Positions 26,402-35,812 of a stretch of DNA of 64,000 nucleotides are shown one piece after another (the first letter of the stretch is position 1; each line of letters opens with the position of its first letter). The notes under the pieces are model-generated. The model was not told the origin of the DNA. It made no database searches and saw only the letters and a list, made by a program, of their open reading frames with translations. Origin of the DNA: Streptomyces iranensis (GTDB lineage Bacteria; Actinomycetota; Actinomycetes; Streptomycetales; Streptomycetaceae); assembly GCF_017874715.1 (NCBI RefSeq), contig NZ_JAGGLR010000005.1:417339-481338 (forward strand), given 5' to 3'. The translations under genes were made by a program, and so were the position numbers.

Positions 26402-27769
26402 GTGGCAGACCGCACGCCCCCGCTCTCGGTCGACGAGCTGACCAGACTGGTCGCCGCCGGGGAGATCGACACCGTCGTCCTGGCCTTCACCGATATGCAG
26501 GGAAGGCTCCAGGGCAAGCGGTTCGCCGCCCGCTTCTTCCTCGACGACGTCCTGGCACACGGCACCGAGGGCTGCAACTACCTCCTCGCCGTCGACACCG
26601 AGATGAACACCGTCGACGGCTACGCCATGTCCTCCTGGGAGCGCGGCTACGGCGACTTCGCCATGCACGGCGACACCGCCACCCTGCGCCGCACCCCCTG
26701 GAACCCCGGCACCGCCCTCCTCACCGCCGATCTCGCCTGGCACGACGGCAGCCCGGTGGTCGCCTCGCCGCGCCAGATCCTGCGCCGTCAGCTCGACCGG
26801 CTCGCCGAGCGCGGCTGGACCGCGTACACCGGCACCGAGCTGGAGTTCATGGTCTTCAGGGACAGCTACGAGCAGGCGTGGAACACCGGCTACCGCGGGC
26901 TGACCCCCGCCAACCAGTACAACGTCGACTACTCCGTCCTCGGCACCGGCCGGGTCGAGCCCCTGCTGCGCCGCATCCGCAACGAGATGGGCGCCGCCGG
27001 GATGACCGTCGAGTCGGCCAAGGGGGAGTGCAACCTCGGCCAGCACGAGATCGCCTTCCGCTACGCCGACGCCCTGACCACCTGTGACCAGCACGCGGTC
27101 TACAAGACCGGAGCCAAGGAGATCGCCGCCCAGGAGGGCATGGCGCTGACCTTCATGGCCAAGTACGACGAGCGCGAGGGCAACTCCTGCCATATCCACC
27201 TCTCGCTGCGCGACGAGGCCGGGCACCCTGTGCTCGCCGACGACGACGGCCCGTACGGCATGTCGAAGACCATGCGCCACTTCCTCGCCGGACAGATCGC
27301 GGCGATGCGCGACTTCACCCTGCTCTACGCCCCGAACATCAACTCCTACAAACGGTTCCGCCCCGGCTCCTTCGCGCCCACCGCCGTCGCCTGGGGCCCG
27401 GACAACCGCACCTGCGCGCTGCGGATCATCGGCCACGGCCCATCCCACCGGCTGGAGAACCGGCTCCCCGGCGGCGACGTCAACCCGTACCTGGCCGTGG
27501 CCGGGATGGTGGCCGCCGGGCTTCACGGCGTGGAGCAGGAGCTGGAGCTCCCCGAGGTCTGTACCGGCAACGCCTACACCGGAGACGCCGAGCACGTCCC
27601 GACCTCGCTGCGCGACGCCGCCGAGCTGTGGCGGAACAGCCCCATAGCGCGGGCCGCCTTCGGCGACGAGGTGGTCGAGCACTACCTCAACATGGCGCGC
27701 GTCGAGCAGGACGCCTATGACACCGCCGTCACGGACTGGGAGCGCTTCCGGTCCTTCGAGCGCATGTGA
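26402..27769 (+). CDS. glnA4: GlnA4-like gamma-glutamylethanolamide synthetase
   Basis: A 455-aa protein of the glutamine synthetase superfamily, shorter and more diverged than GlnA. Visible motifs are FTDMQGRLQGKR (beta-grasp), TELEFMVF (metal Glu), KGECNLGQHEIAFRYADAL, NSCHIHLSL (metal His), SYKRFRPGSFAPT and RLENRLPGGDVNPYLA. In S. coelicolor this neighbour set (SCO1611-SCO1614) encodes GlnA4, which joins glutamate to ethanolamine. The GTG start is followed directly by a typical N-terminus, with GGAGG 9 bp upstream. The remaining pathway genes follow in the same direction with overlaps or short gaps. A polyamine-specific ligase (GlnA2/GlnA3 type) is the alternative. Confidence 0.88.
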   Translation: MADRTPPLSVDELTRLVAAGEIDTVVLAFTDMQGRLQGKRFAARFFLDDVLAHGTEGCNYLLAVDTEMNTVDGYAMSSWERGYGDFAMHGDTATLRRTPWNPGTALLTADLAWHDGSPVVASPRQILRRQLDRLAERGWTAYTGTELEFMVFRDSYEQAWNTGYRGLTPANQYNVDYSVLGTGRVEPLLRRIRNEMGAAGMTVESAKGECNLGQHEIAFRYADALTTCDQHAVYKTGAKEIAAQEGMALTFMAKYDEREGNSCHIHLSLRDEAGHPVLADDDGPYGMSKTMRHFLAGQIAAMRDFTLLYAPNINSYKRFRPGSFAPTAVAWGPDNRTCALRIIGHGPSHRLENRLPGGDVNPYLAVAGMVAAGLHGVEQELELPEVCTGNAYTGDAEHVPTSLRDAAELWRNSPIARAAFGDEVVEHYLNMARVEQDAYDTAVTDWERFRSFERM

Positions 27770-27780
27770 GGAACCAGCGA

Positions 27781-29163
27781 GTGAGCACCGAACACCCCCA
27801 CGAACACCACATCCTCAACCCGGCCACCGAGGAGGTCATCGCCACCGTCCCCGCCGCCACCCCGGACGAGGTGGCCGCCGCCGTGGCCCGCGCCACCGAG
27901 GCGCAGCGCGGCTGGGCGGCGCTCGCGCCCGCCGACCGCGCCCGGCTGCTGCGCCGCTTCGCCGCCGCCGTGGACGGGCACCTCGAGGAGCTCGCCGCCC
28001 TCGAGGTCCGCGAGGCGGGCCATCCGATCGGCAACGCCCGCTGGGAGGCGGGAAACGTGCGCGATCTGCTGGACTACGCGGCCGGGGGAGCGGAACGGCT
28101 GAGCGGCGCCCAGATCCCGGTGGCCGGCGGTCTGAACGTCACCTTCCATGAGCCGCTGGGCGTGGTCGCGGTCATCGCGCCGTGGAACTTCCCCATGCCG
28201 ATCGCCGCCTGGGGCACCGCGCCCGCCCTGGCCGCCGGAAACGCCGTCGTCCTCAAACCGGCCGAGACCACCCCGCTCACCGCGCTCCGGCTGGCCGGGC
28301 TCGCCCTGGAGGCGGGCCTGCCGGAGGGGCTCTTCCAGGTGCTGCCCGGGGCCGGGCCGGTCGCGGGCGCCGCGCTGGTCGAGCACCCCGGCGTCGCCAA
28401 GGTCGTCTTCACCGGCTCCACCGCGGTCGGCAAGGAGATCATGGCCAAATGCGCCGCGGGCGTGAAGCGGGTGACCCTCGAACTCGGCGGCAAGAGCCCG
28501 AACGTCGTCTTCGCCGACGCCGACCTGGAGCGCGCTGCGGCCGCCGCGCCCGGCTCCTTCCTGGACAACACCGGACAGGACTGCTGCGCCCGCAGCCGCA
28601 TCCTGGTGCAGCGAAGCGTCTACGACCGGTTCATGGAGCTGCTGGCGCCCGCCGTGACCTCCTTCGCGGTCGGCGACCCGGCCGACCCCGCCACCGCCAT
28701 GGGCCCGCTGATCTCGGCCGCCCAGCGGGAGCGCGTACGGTCCTACGTACCCGAGGACGCGCCCGCCGCGATCCGCGGCGAGGCCCCGGAGGGCAAGGGG
28801 TTCTGGTACCCGGCCACCGTGCTGGAGGCGACCGGCCCCGGTGACCGCACCGCCGTGGAGGAGATCTTCGGCCCCGTCGCGGTCGTCCTCCCCTTCGAGG
28901 ACGAGGCCGACGCCGTACGGCTGGCCAACGCCACCGACTACGGCCTGTCCGGTTCGATCTGGACCCGCGACGTGGGCCGCGCGGTCCGGGTCTCGCGCGC
29001 CGTCGCCGCCGGGAACCTGTCCGTCAACTCGCACAGCAGCGTGCGGTACGCCACCCCCTTCGGCGGCTACAAGCAGTCCGGCCTGGGCCGGGAGCTGGGC
29101 CCCGACGCCCTTGCCGCCTTCACCGAGACCAAGAACGTCTTCATCAGCACCGAGGAGCAGTGA
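27781..29163 (+). CDS. Aldehyde dehydrogenase of the ethanolamine pathway
   Basis: A 460-aa NAD(P)-dependent aldehyde dehydrogenase. The Rossmann region has VAVIAPWNFPMPIAAWG and KPAETTPLTALRL, the general-base Glu is in VTLELGGKSPNVVF, and the nucleophile is C268 in NTGQDCCARSR. The C-terminal dimer arm ends GGYKQSGLGRELG. It starts 12 bp after glnA4 with GAGG 9 bp upstream. It would oxidise gamma-glutamylacetaldehyde-amide, the aldehyde from gamma-glutamylethanolamide, to the acid (inference from context). Confidence 0.92.
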   Translation: MSTEHPHEHHILNPATEEVIATVPAATPDEVAAAVARATEAQRGWAALAPADRARLLRRFAAAVDGHLEELAALEVREAGHPIGNARWEAGNVRDLLDYAAGGAERLSGAQIPVAGGLNVTFHEPLGVVAVIAPWNFPMPIAAWGTAPALAAGNAVVLKPAETTPLTALRLAGLALEAGLPEGLFQVLPGAGPVAGAALVEHPGVAKVVFTGSTAVGKEIMAKCAAGVKRVTLELGGKSPNVVFADADLERAAAAAPGSFLDNTGQDCCARSRILVQRSVYDRFMELLAPAVTSFAVGDPADPATAMGPLISAAQRERVRSYVPEDAPAAIRGEAPEGKGFWYPATVLEATGPGDRTAVEEIFGPVAVVLPFEDEADAVRLANATDYGLSGSIWTRDVGRAVRVSRAVAAGNLSVNSHSSVRYATPFGGYKQSGLGRELGPDALAAFTETKNVFISTEEQ

Positions 29164-29164
29164 C

Positions 29165-29947
29165 GTGACCGAGACCCCCGTGTGCCGCCGCCTGGTGGGC
29201 CGTACCGCCGTCGTCACCGGAGCGGGCAGCGGCATCGGCCTGGCCACCGCGCGCCGCCTGGCCTCCGAGGGCGCGCAGGTCGTCTGCGCCGATATCGACG
29301 AGAGCGCGGGCAAGGCCGCCGCCGACGAGGTCGGCGGACTCTTCGTCCGGGTGGACGTGACCGATCCCGACGAGGTCGAGGCGCTCTTCAAGACCGCCTT
29401 CGACACCTACGGTTCGGTGGACATCGCCTTCAACAACGCCGGGATCTCCCCGCCCGACGACGACTCGATCCTCACCACCGGGCTCGACGCCTGGAAGCGG
29501 GTCCAGGAGGTCAACCTCACCTCCGTCTATCTGTGCTGCAAGGCCGCGCTGCCGTACATGCGGCAGCAGGGCCGGGGCTCCATCATCAACACCGCCTCGT
29601 TCGTGGCCGTGATGGGCGCCGCCACCTCCCAGATCAGCTACACCGCCTCCAAGGGCGGGGTGCTGGCCATGTCCCGGGAGCTGGGCGTGCAGTTCGCCCG
29701 CGAGGGCATCCGGGTCAACGCGCTGTGCCCGGGGCCGGTCAACACCCCGCTGCTGAAGGAGCTGTTCGCCAAGGACCCGGAGCGGGCCCAGCGCCGGCTG
29801 GTGCACGTACCGGTGGGCCGGTTCGCCGAGCCGGAGGAGATCGCCTCCGCCGTGGCCTTCCTGGCCAGCGATGACGCGTCCTTCGTCAACGCCGCCGAGT
29901 TCCTCGTGGACGGCGGGATCGCCGGGGCATATGTCACGCCGTTGTAG
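29165..29947 (+). CDS. Short-chain dehydrogenase/reductase
   Basis: A classical 260-aa SDR. TGAGSGIGLATARRL is the dinucleotide-binding loop, CADIDES the acidic end of strand 2 favouring NAD, NNAG is present, and the catalytic set is S (NTASFVAVMG), Y and K (SYTASKGG). It starts 2 bp after the aldehyde dehydrogenase stop with GAGGAG 8 bp before the GTG. The most economical role is oxidation of the alcohol group of gamma-glutamylethanolamide before the aldehyde dehydrogenase acts. In S. coelicolor SCO1611 occupies the same place. Confidence 0.91.
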   Translation: MTETPVCRRLVGRTAVVTGAGSGIGLATARRLASEGAQVVCADIDESAGKAAADEVGGLFVRVDVTDPDEVEALFKTAFDTYGSVDIAFNNAGISPPDDDSILTTGLDAWKRVQEVNLTSVYLCCKAALPYMRQQGRGSIINTASFVAVMGAATSQISYTASKGGVLAMSRELGVQFAREGIRVNALCPGPVNTPLLKELFAKDPERAQRRLVHVPVGRFAEPEEIASAVAFLASDDASFVNAAEFLVDGGIAGAYVTPL

Positions 29948-30009
29948 TCCCGTGCGCAGTCCCGCCATCCGCGGTGTACGGACCCCACCCCTGGCCATAG
30001 GCTGACCGT

Positions 30010-30981
30010 GTGACCATGAACACGCCCCCCGGCTGGTACCCCGATCCCGGCTACGCAGGTAACGGCCCCGCCATGGAACGGTGGTGGGACGGCTCGGCCT
30101 GGACCGAGTACACCCGTGATGCCTCGGGGGCCGCGGACCCGGCCTTCGGCCCGCCGCCACCCCCCTACCTGCCAGGGCGGCAGGGGGGACACGGTCACAG
30201 CCGGGGCCGCGGGCCGAGGATCGCGGCGCTCTCCGTCGCCGTGGCCGTCGTCGTCGCCGCGATAGCCGGTGGCATCGTGCTGCTGGGCGACGGCGGCGAC
30301 GGCGGTGGGAACGCCCAGACCGGGCCCGCCCCCAGCACCTCCGCGCCGGACGACGGCGGCAACCCGGCCCCGGACCTCCCCACCCCGGACGACCCCTCGG
30401 AGGGGCCCACCGAGAGCCCCGGCGCACCGCCCAGCTACGACCCGGACACCGCCCCGGACCAGGGCAACGGCATCAGCCTGCCGGTGCTCTCCGGCTGGCA
30501 GGCGGGGCGTAGCAGCTCCGGCGGCGCGGGCGTCACCACCTCCCGCTACCCCTGCCCGGGTGACCCGTCCACCGACTGTGTGCGCGGCGGTGCCTTCTCC
30601 CGGACCGCCGAGGGCTACAAGGCCACCTCCGCCAAGGGCATAGCCAAGGAGGACATCGCGCAGAACGCCGAGGAGTCCTACGGCACCGACAAGGACACCG
30701 ACCGCAAGGCGTACGGGGGGATCACCTCCCACAAGCAGCTGAAGGCTTCGGCGGTCGAGGTCGCGGGCAAGAAGGGCTATCTGGTCCGCTGGAAGGTGGT
30801 GACGAAGAAGGGCGACGACGGCGTCGTGCAGTCGGTGGCGTTCCCCTCGCCCACCATGCCGGACACGATGGTCGTGGTGCGCTTCGGGTTCGACGAGAGC
30901 GACAAGGCGCCGCCGCTCAGCGACATGGACAAGATCGTCAAGGGCATCGAGGGGCTGGCGGGCGACGGCCGGTCCATCTAG
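30010..30981 (+). CDS. DUF2510-domain single-pass membrane protein
   Basis: The 323-aa product has an N-terminal DUF2510 domain (PPGWYPDPGYAGNGPAMERWWDGSAWTEYTR region, residues 4-34), one transmembrane helix (about 73-93, IAALSVAVAVVVAAIAGGIV), a Gly/Pro/Asp-rich linker, and an extracellular domain of about 165 residues with two cysteines (CPGDPSTDC). A -10-like TAGGCT lies 7 bp before the GTG, so the transcript is probably leaderless. Function unknown; proteins like this are common in actinomycete envelopes. Confidence 0.85.
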   Translation: MTMNTPPGWYPDPGYAGNGPAMERWWDGSAWTEYTRDASGAADPAFGPPPPPYLPGRQGGHGHSRGRGPRIAALSVAVAVVVAAIAGGIVLLGDGGDGGGNAQTGPAPSTSAPDDGGNPAPDLPTPDDPSEGPTESPGAPPSYDPDTAPDQGNGISLPVLSGWQAGRSSSGGAGVTTSRYPCPGDPSTDCVRGGAFSRTAEGYKATSAKGIAKEDIAQNAEESYGTDKDTDRKAYGGITSHKQLKASAVEVAGKKGYLVRWKVVTKKGDDGVVQSVAFPSPTMPDTMVVVRFGFDESDKAPPLSDMDKIVKGIEGLAGDGRSI

Positions 30982-31018
30982 GCGCGTTCCAGCCGTCGGA
31001 TAGACACGTTCCCAGCCG

Positions 31019-32215
31019 TCAGAGGAACGTCCTGCCCTCGCCCCGGTACGTCGGCACCTCGGCCACCACCCGGTCCCCCTCGATCAGCCGCAGCGTGTCG
31101 AACCGCTCGCACAGCTCACCGGCCTTGGCATGCCGGAACCACACCTTGTCGCCGATCAGCAGATCGTCGGCGGCCGTGCCCAGCAGCGGGGTCTGCACCT
31201 CGCCCGGCCCCTCCATCGAGTCGTACCCGAGCCCCTCCGGCAGATACGGCACCGGCAGCCGGTCCCGGCCCGCCGCGCCCGACGCCGGATAGCCGCCGCC
31301 GAGCACCGTCACCACGCCGACCCCGGGGCGGCGCACCACCGGCTGGGCGAACAGGGCCGCCGGGCGGCCGTGGAAGGAGGTGTAGTGGTCGAACAGGCGC
31401 GGCTGGTAGAGCCCGGACCCGGCGGCGATCTCGGTCACCGCGTCTTCCGCGGCGGTGTGCTGCACACTGCCCGTACCGCCGCCGTTGACGAACTCCAGGT
31501 CCGCCACGGCCCGTACCGCCCGTACGGCCGCGGCCCGGCGCGCCGCGAGCTCCCGGCGCGCCACGGACTGCATCAGCCGGATGGCGCGCGAGCGCAGCGG
31601 GCTCCCGGGCACCGCGTCGCCCACGCCCGCCACATGCCCCTCGTACGCCATCAGCCCGACCAGCCGGAAGCCGGGGCGGTCGGCGATCGCCCGCGCCAGG
31701 GCGGCCAGTTGCTCCGGTTCGCGCAGCGGTGAGCGCAGCGCCCCGACTCGCACCCGTCCCCCGAGCATCCGCAGCGAGGTGTCCAATTCCAGGCAGACCC
31801 GGACCTCTTCGGTCCCGGCGCGAACGCTGTCGATCAGATCGAGCTGGGAGAGGTCGTCCACCATGACGGTCACGGCCTCGGCCAGCTTGGGGTCGCCGGT
31901 CAGGGTGGCGAAGCCCTCCCGGTCGGCGGAGGGATAGGCGAGCAGGACGTCGTCGAACCCCTCGCGGGCCAGCCACAGCGACTCCGGGAGGGTGAAGCTC
32001 ATGATCCCCGCGAAGCCGTCGTACGCGAGCACCCGCTCCAACATCGCGCGGCAGCGCACCGATTTGCTGGCCACGCGGATCGGTTTGCCTCCCGCCCGGC
32101 GGACCAGATCCCGTGCGTTGTCGTCGAAGGCTCCCAGATCGACAATCGCCACGGGCGCTTCGAGATGGGCGGTGGCCCGGTCGTACCGGGCCCGGTCAGC
32201 GGCGGCAGCGGACAT
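31019..32215 (-). CDS. PLP-dependent amino acid deaminase/aldolase (alanine racemase-like N-terminal domain)
   Basis: A 398-aa fold-type III PLP enzyme. The N-terminal barrel starts APVAIVDLGAFDDNARDLVRRAGGKPIRVASKSVRC with the PLP lysine in ASK. LVGLMAYEGHVAGVGD and DLEFVNGGGTGSVQH continue the barrel, and the C-terminal metal-containing domain ends CERFDTLRLIEGDRVVAEVPTYRGEGRTFL. This is the arrangement of D-threonine aldolase and D-serine dehydratase relatives. ATG at 32215 is preferred because the upstream in-frame extension has no homology. It stands divergent from the mycosin pair. The amino acid used is unknown. Confidence 0.86.
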   Translation of the reverse strand: MSAAAADRARYDRATAHLEAPVAIVDLGAFDDNARDLVRRAGGKPIRVASKSVRCRAMLERVLAYDGFAGIMSFTLPESLWLAREGFDDVLLAYPSADREGFATLTGDPKLAEAVTVMVDDLSQLDLIDSVRAGTEEVRVCLELDTSLRMLGGRVRVGALRSPLREPEQLAALARAIADRPGFRLVGLMAYEGHVAGVGDAVPGSPLRSRAIRLMQSVARRELAARRAAAVRAVRAVADLEFVNGGGTGSVQHTAAEDAVTEIAAGSGLYQPRLFDHYTSFHGRPAALFAQPVVRRPGVGVVTVLGGGYPASGAAGRDRLPVPYLPEGLGYDSMEGPGEVQTPLLGTAADDLLIGDKVWFRHAKAGELCERFDTLRLIEGDRVVAEVPTYRGEGRTFL

Positions 32216-32428
32216 GGACGAAGCTTGCCAGACCGCCATTACCACTGGGTAGAGGGCGGCCGGTGCGCAGGGCCCCCGGCTGGCCGTAGAGTGTCGCGCA
32301 CGCCACGACCGGCAGGTCAGCGGCGGGTTGTCCGTATACGGGCCCGGCTGCCCGAAAGGCGGTGCGGTGGCGCGGCGAACCGGACGGAGCCAGGTGAAGC
32401 AGGTCTCGACGGGTGCGAGGGGGTGCAG

Positions 32429-33487
32429 GTGAGCACCGACGCGGAACAGGCGCACTCACCCCACGGCACGCCCCCACCACGCCCCGCACAACCCCCGCGC
32501 ACGGCGCCCGAGCGGCCTTCCGCGCCCCCACCGCGCCCCACCAACGCGCCCGGGTTCATCCCCGATCCGGAGACGCCCGTCCTCGGCGTACGGGCGAAGG
32601 CCCCGTTCTCCCCGGGCACCGCCGGGGCGTCCGGCACCCGGGTGCCCCCGCAGCCCTCGACACCGCCGCGCCCGTCCGTGCCTCCGCGCACCGGCGGGCT
32701 CTTCGCGTCCGGCGGGCCGGGCGGCCGGCGCCGTCCCCCCAGCCGTACGGCGGCCGCCGCCGCGAGTCTCGTCCTCGGGCTCGGGCTGCTCGGCGGGGCG
32801 GCGGCCGGAAGCTGGCTGGGCGACGACCCCGGCGCCCCGCCGTCCACCGCCGACACCTACGCCCACGCCCGCTCCGCCTGGCACAGCATCCCCGTGGACG
32901 ACCTCTTCCCGCGCACCCTGCGCGGCAAGGGCGAGGGCCCCGGCGGCGCCGACCGCGTCTGGACCCGGATAGCCGTCGCCCCCGACAGCAGCTGCGGCGG
33001 CGGATTCGATCCGCTGCTCGCCAAGGCGCTGGCCCCGGTGGGCTGCAAACGGCTGGTGCGCGCCACGTACACCGACGCCACCAGCACCAGCGTCACCACC
33101 GTCGGAGTGCTGATCACCACCTCAGGACCCACCGGAATGCGGGCGCTGCAGCAGCGCTTCGTCACCGAGAAGCTGGACGAGCGCACCGATCTGATGCCCC
33201 GCACATACGCCGCCAAGGACACCGCCGCGGCCGGATTCGGCGACGACCAGCGCGCCAGCTGGCGGATCCGGATCCTCACCGACGCACCCGCCGTCATCTA
33301 CACCGTCACCGGCTTCGCCGACGGACGTGAGGTCACCGACCCGCAGTCGGCGGGCGAGGCGACCCAGCGCGGCGCCACCTCGGCCCCCGCGCAGTCCGGC
33401 CTCGGCAACGACGCCCGGGGCATCGCCGACGCGATCGAGACCGGATTCCGCCGGGCCCTGGCCACGTTCACGGAGACCACGTCATGA
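32429..33487 (+). CDS. Mycosin-associated membrane protein of unknown function
   Basis: A 352-aa protein with a Pro-rich cytoplasmic N-terminus (about 100 residues), one transmembrane helix (about 112-132, AAAASLVLGLGLLGGAAAGSW) and an exported domain of about 210 residues with two cysteines. GTG at 32429 has GAGGGGG about 7 bp upstream. Its stop overlaps the mycosin ATG (ATGA), so the two are coupled and the protein is probably a partner of the protease. No fold recognised. Confidence 0.83.
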   Translation: MSTDAEQAHSPHGTPPPRPAQPPRTAPERPSAPPPRPTNAPGFIPDPETPVLGVRAKAPFSPGTAGASGTRVPPQPSTPPRPSVPPRTGGLFASGGPGGRRRPPSRTAAAAASLVLGLGLLGGAAAGSWLGDDPGAPPSTADTYAHARSAWHSIPVDDLFPRTLRGKGEGPGGADRVWTRIAVAPDSSCGGGFDPLLAKALAPVGCKRLVRATYTDATSTSVTTVGVLITTSGPTGMRALQQRFVTEKLDERTDLMPRTYAAKDTAAAGFGDDQRASWRIRILTDAPAVIYTVTGFADGREVTDPQSAGEATQRGATSAPAQSGLGNDARGIADAIETGFRRALATFTETTS

Positions 33488-34701
33488 CCGGGATCGGGCG
33501 GCGCCTCGCCGTGGCCCTCGCCGCCGCCGGGCTGACCCTGGTGCCCGCCGCGCCCGGATACGCCGACGGCATACAGGCCCAGGAATGGGCGCTGGACACC
33601 CTCCACGCCCGCGAGGCATGGCAGACCACCAAGGGCTCCGGGATCACCGTCGCCGTCCTCGACACCGGCGTCGACGACGGCCACCCGGACCTCGAAGGCC
33701 AGGTGCTGCCGGGGAAGGACCTCATCGGCTTCGGCGCCCGGCGCGGCGAACGCGCCTGGGCCCGCCACGGCACCGCCATGGCCGGGATCATCGCCGGGCA
33801 CGGCCATGGCGCCTCCGGCGGCGAGGGCGTGCTGGGTGTCGCCCCGAAGGCCCGGATCCTGCCGGTGCGGGTGATCCTCGAGGACTCCGATCCCGACCGT
33901 AAGAAGGCCCGCTCGACCCGTGGCGGCGCGCTCGCCGCCGGGATCCGCTGGGCGGCCGACCACGGCGCCGACGTCATCAACCTCTCGCTCGGCGACGACA
34001 GCGCCTCCGCCCACCCCGAGGCCGCCGAGGACGCCGCCGTGCAGTACGCGCTGCGCAAGGGCGCGGTCGTGGTCGCCTCCGCGGGCAACGGCGGCGAGAA
34101 GGGCGACCGGGTCTCCTACCCGGCCGCCTACCCCGGGGTGATCGCCGTGACCGCCGTGGACCGCTACGGCTCCCGCGCCGCCTTCTCCACCCGCCGCTGG
34201 TACGCCACCGTCTGCGCACCCGGCGTGGACGTGGTCATCGCCGACCCCGACAAGCGCTACTACGAGGGCTGGGGCACCAGCGCGGCCGCCGCCTTCGTCT
34301 CCGGCTCCGTCGCCCTCGTCCGCGCCGCCCACCCCGACCTGAGCCCGCGCCAGATCCGCGGGCTCCTCACCCGGACCGCCCAGGACGTCCCCCAGGGCGG
34401 CCGCAGCGACGACCTCGGCGCGGGCCTGGTGAACCCGGCGGCCGCGATCACCGCGGGCGACAAGCTGAAGCCCGGGGCGCAGCCGCCCGCCGCGGCGGCC
34501 TCCCCGAACCGCTACTTCGGCAACGGCCCCGGCCACACCCAGGGCGCCCACGACGACTCCGGCCCCAATCAGATGGCCCTCCTCGCCGGCCTCGCCGGCA
34601 CGGCCCTGGTCGTCGCCGCGATATCCCTATGGCGCGGCTCGGGCCCCCTACGGGTGCCCCCGCGACTGCGGTCACTGCTGACGGGGATGCGTACGCGCTG
34701 A
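33484..34701 (+). CDS. Mycosin-like S8 serine protease, membrane-anchored
   Basis: A 405-aa type VII-secretion-associated subtilisin (MycP-like). It has a signal peptide (RRLAVALAAAGLTLVPAAPGYA), the triad D (VAVLDTGVDDGH), H (ARHGTAMAGIIAGHGHG) and S (GWGTSAAAAFVSG), and a C-terminal transmembrane helix (about 355-377, MALLAGLAGTALVVAAISLW) followed by a short basic tail. No EccB/C/D or WXG100 gene lies in the window, so it is an orphan with respect to ESX clusters. In mycobacteria MycP1 cleaves EspB; a substrate here is unknown. Confidence 0.93.
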   Translation: MTGIGRRLAVALAAAGLTLVPAAPGYADGIQAQEWALDTLHAREAWQTTKGSGITVAVLDTGVDDGHPDLEGQVLPGKDLIGFGARRGERAWARHGTAMAGIIAGHGHGASGGEGVLGVAPKARILPVRVILEDSDPDRKKARSTRGGALAAGIRWAADHGADVINLSLGDDSASAHPEAAEDAAVQYALRKGAVVVASAGNGGEKGDRVSYPAAYPGVIAVTAVDRYGSRAAFSTRRWYATVCAPGVDVVIADPDKRYYEGWGTSAAAAFVSGSVALVRAAHPDLSPRQIRGLLTRTAQDVPQGGRSDDLGAGLVNPAAAITAGDKLKPGAQPPAAAASPNRYFGNGPGHTQGAHDDSGPNQMALLAGLAGTALVVAAISLWRGSGPLRVPPRLRSLLTGMRTR

Positions 34702-34906
34702 GCGGCGCCCGGCCGCCGCGTCGGTCCGGGCCCGGTGTGTGCGCCCGTTCGTGGGGATCCGTACGCCGTACGCGCAGAAGCACGACGGCGGTTGTCGGGG
34801 CGGCGCGCTGGGCGCGCCGGTCGCCGGGGCTCGCGGGGTGCCGGGCGGGCCCGGGGCACCGCGGCGATCGTCGGCTGGGGGGCGTTGGCGCTCCGGAGCG
34901 GGCCGC
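34702..34906. other. Convergent intergenic gap, no feature seen
   Basis: These 205 bp between the mycosin and serine hydrolase stop codons hold no recognisable gene, strong hairpin with T-run, or repeat. Confidence 0.5.
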
Positions 34907-35728
34907 TCACCCCGATGCGTGCGCGGCGGTCGCCGCCACGGCCGTCCGTGCCACCTCTTCCACCAGCGCCACCCCGCCCTCCCGGTCCGTGCTGCCCTCG
35001 GACAGCACCGCGATCAGACAGGGCCGACCGTTTGCCGTCACCTCGCCGATGCTGTTGACGACCCACAGTCCGGTGGCATCGCGGGGCATCCAGCCGTTCT
35101 TGAGCCGCGTTCCGGCGCCGGTGCCGTCCGCGGCGGCCGAGATGCCCCACGTCTGACCGGCGATGACGCGGCCCATCAGCGTCCGCAGATACGCCTGGGC
35201 GGGCGCGCCCAGGGGGGAGCCGTCCAGGAAGACCGCGCGCAGCAGGGCCAACTGGTCGGACGCGGTGGTGTGCGTCAGACCCCAGCGTCCGCGGTCGTCG
35301 GCGTGGGTATCGGTCAGCCCGAGCCGTCCGAGCGCGGCCTCGAGGCCCTTCGCCCCGCCGATCGGCCCCCACAGCGCCGTCGCCGCGTCGTTGTCGCTCC
35401 GCTCGATCATCACGCCCGCGTACGAGCGCTCCTGAGCCGTCAGCCGCCGCCCCTCGTCCTGCGCCCCGAGCAGCAGCGCCGCGAGGATGCCGACCTTGAC
35501 GACGCTCGCCGTGGCGTACGAGCCGTCGCCGTGGGACCCGGTCGCCCCCGACCCGGGCTCCAGGACGGCGACCGAGAAGTCCGCGGTGGAGCCCGCGGCC
35601 ACGGGCGCGAGCGCGTCGGCGAGCGCGCCGCCCAGCCCGCTCAGCCCCCTCGGCCCGCTCAACCCCCTCGGCCCGCCCGCACCGGACAGGGCGGACGGTG
35701 CCGGGCCGCCGTCGTTCACGCGTTCCAC
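34907..35728 (-). CDS. Serine hydrolase, class A beta-lactamase fold
   Basis: The 273-aa protein has the penicilloyl-serine transferase motifs SVVK (SxxK) near residue 78, SDN near 120 and KNGW (K-T/S-G-like box). There is no glutamate of the class A omega loop that I can identify with certainty, and no export signal, so it may be a non-lactamase peptidase. The N-terminal 40 residues contain a Gly/Pro/Ser/Leu repeat (PRGLSGPRGLSGLGG). GTG at 35728 has AAGGAG 6 bp upstream; an internal GTG at 35719 is less well placed. It is convergent with the mycosin gene, with a 205-bp gap. Confidence 0.82.
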   Translation of the reverse strand: MERVNDGGPAPSALSGAGGPRGLSGPRGLSGLGGALADALAPVAAGSTADFSVAVLEPGSGATGSHGDGSYATASVVKVGILAALLLGAQDEGRRLTAQERSYAGVMIERSDNDAATALWGPIGGAKGLEAALGRLGLTDTHADDRGRWGLTHTTASDQLALLRAVFLDGSPLGAPAQAYLRTLMGRVIAGQTWGISAAADGTGAGTRLKNGWMPRDATGLWVVNSIGEVTANGRPCLIAVLSEGSTDREGGVALVEEVARTAVAATAAHASG

Positions 35729-35812
35729 GCCGTCTCCTTCACTGCCGCCCCTGCCCCGGGGCGGGTGGGGGTGCGGGGATCTCGGTCTCCTCGCTGTCGG
35801 TACCCTCATGGC

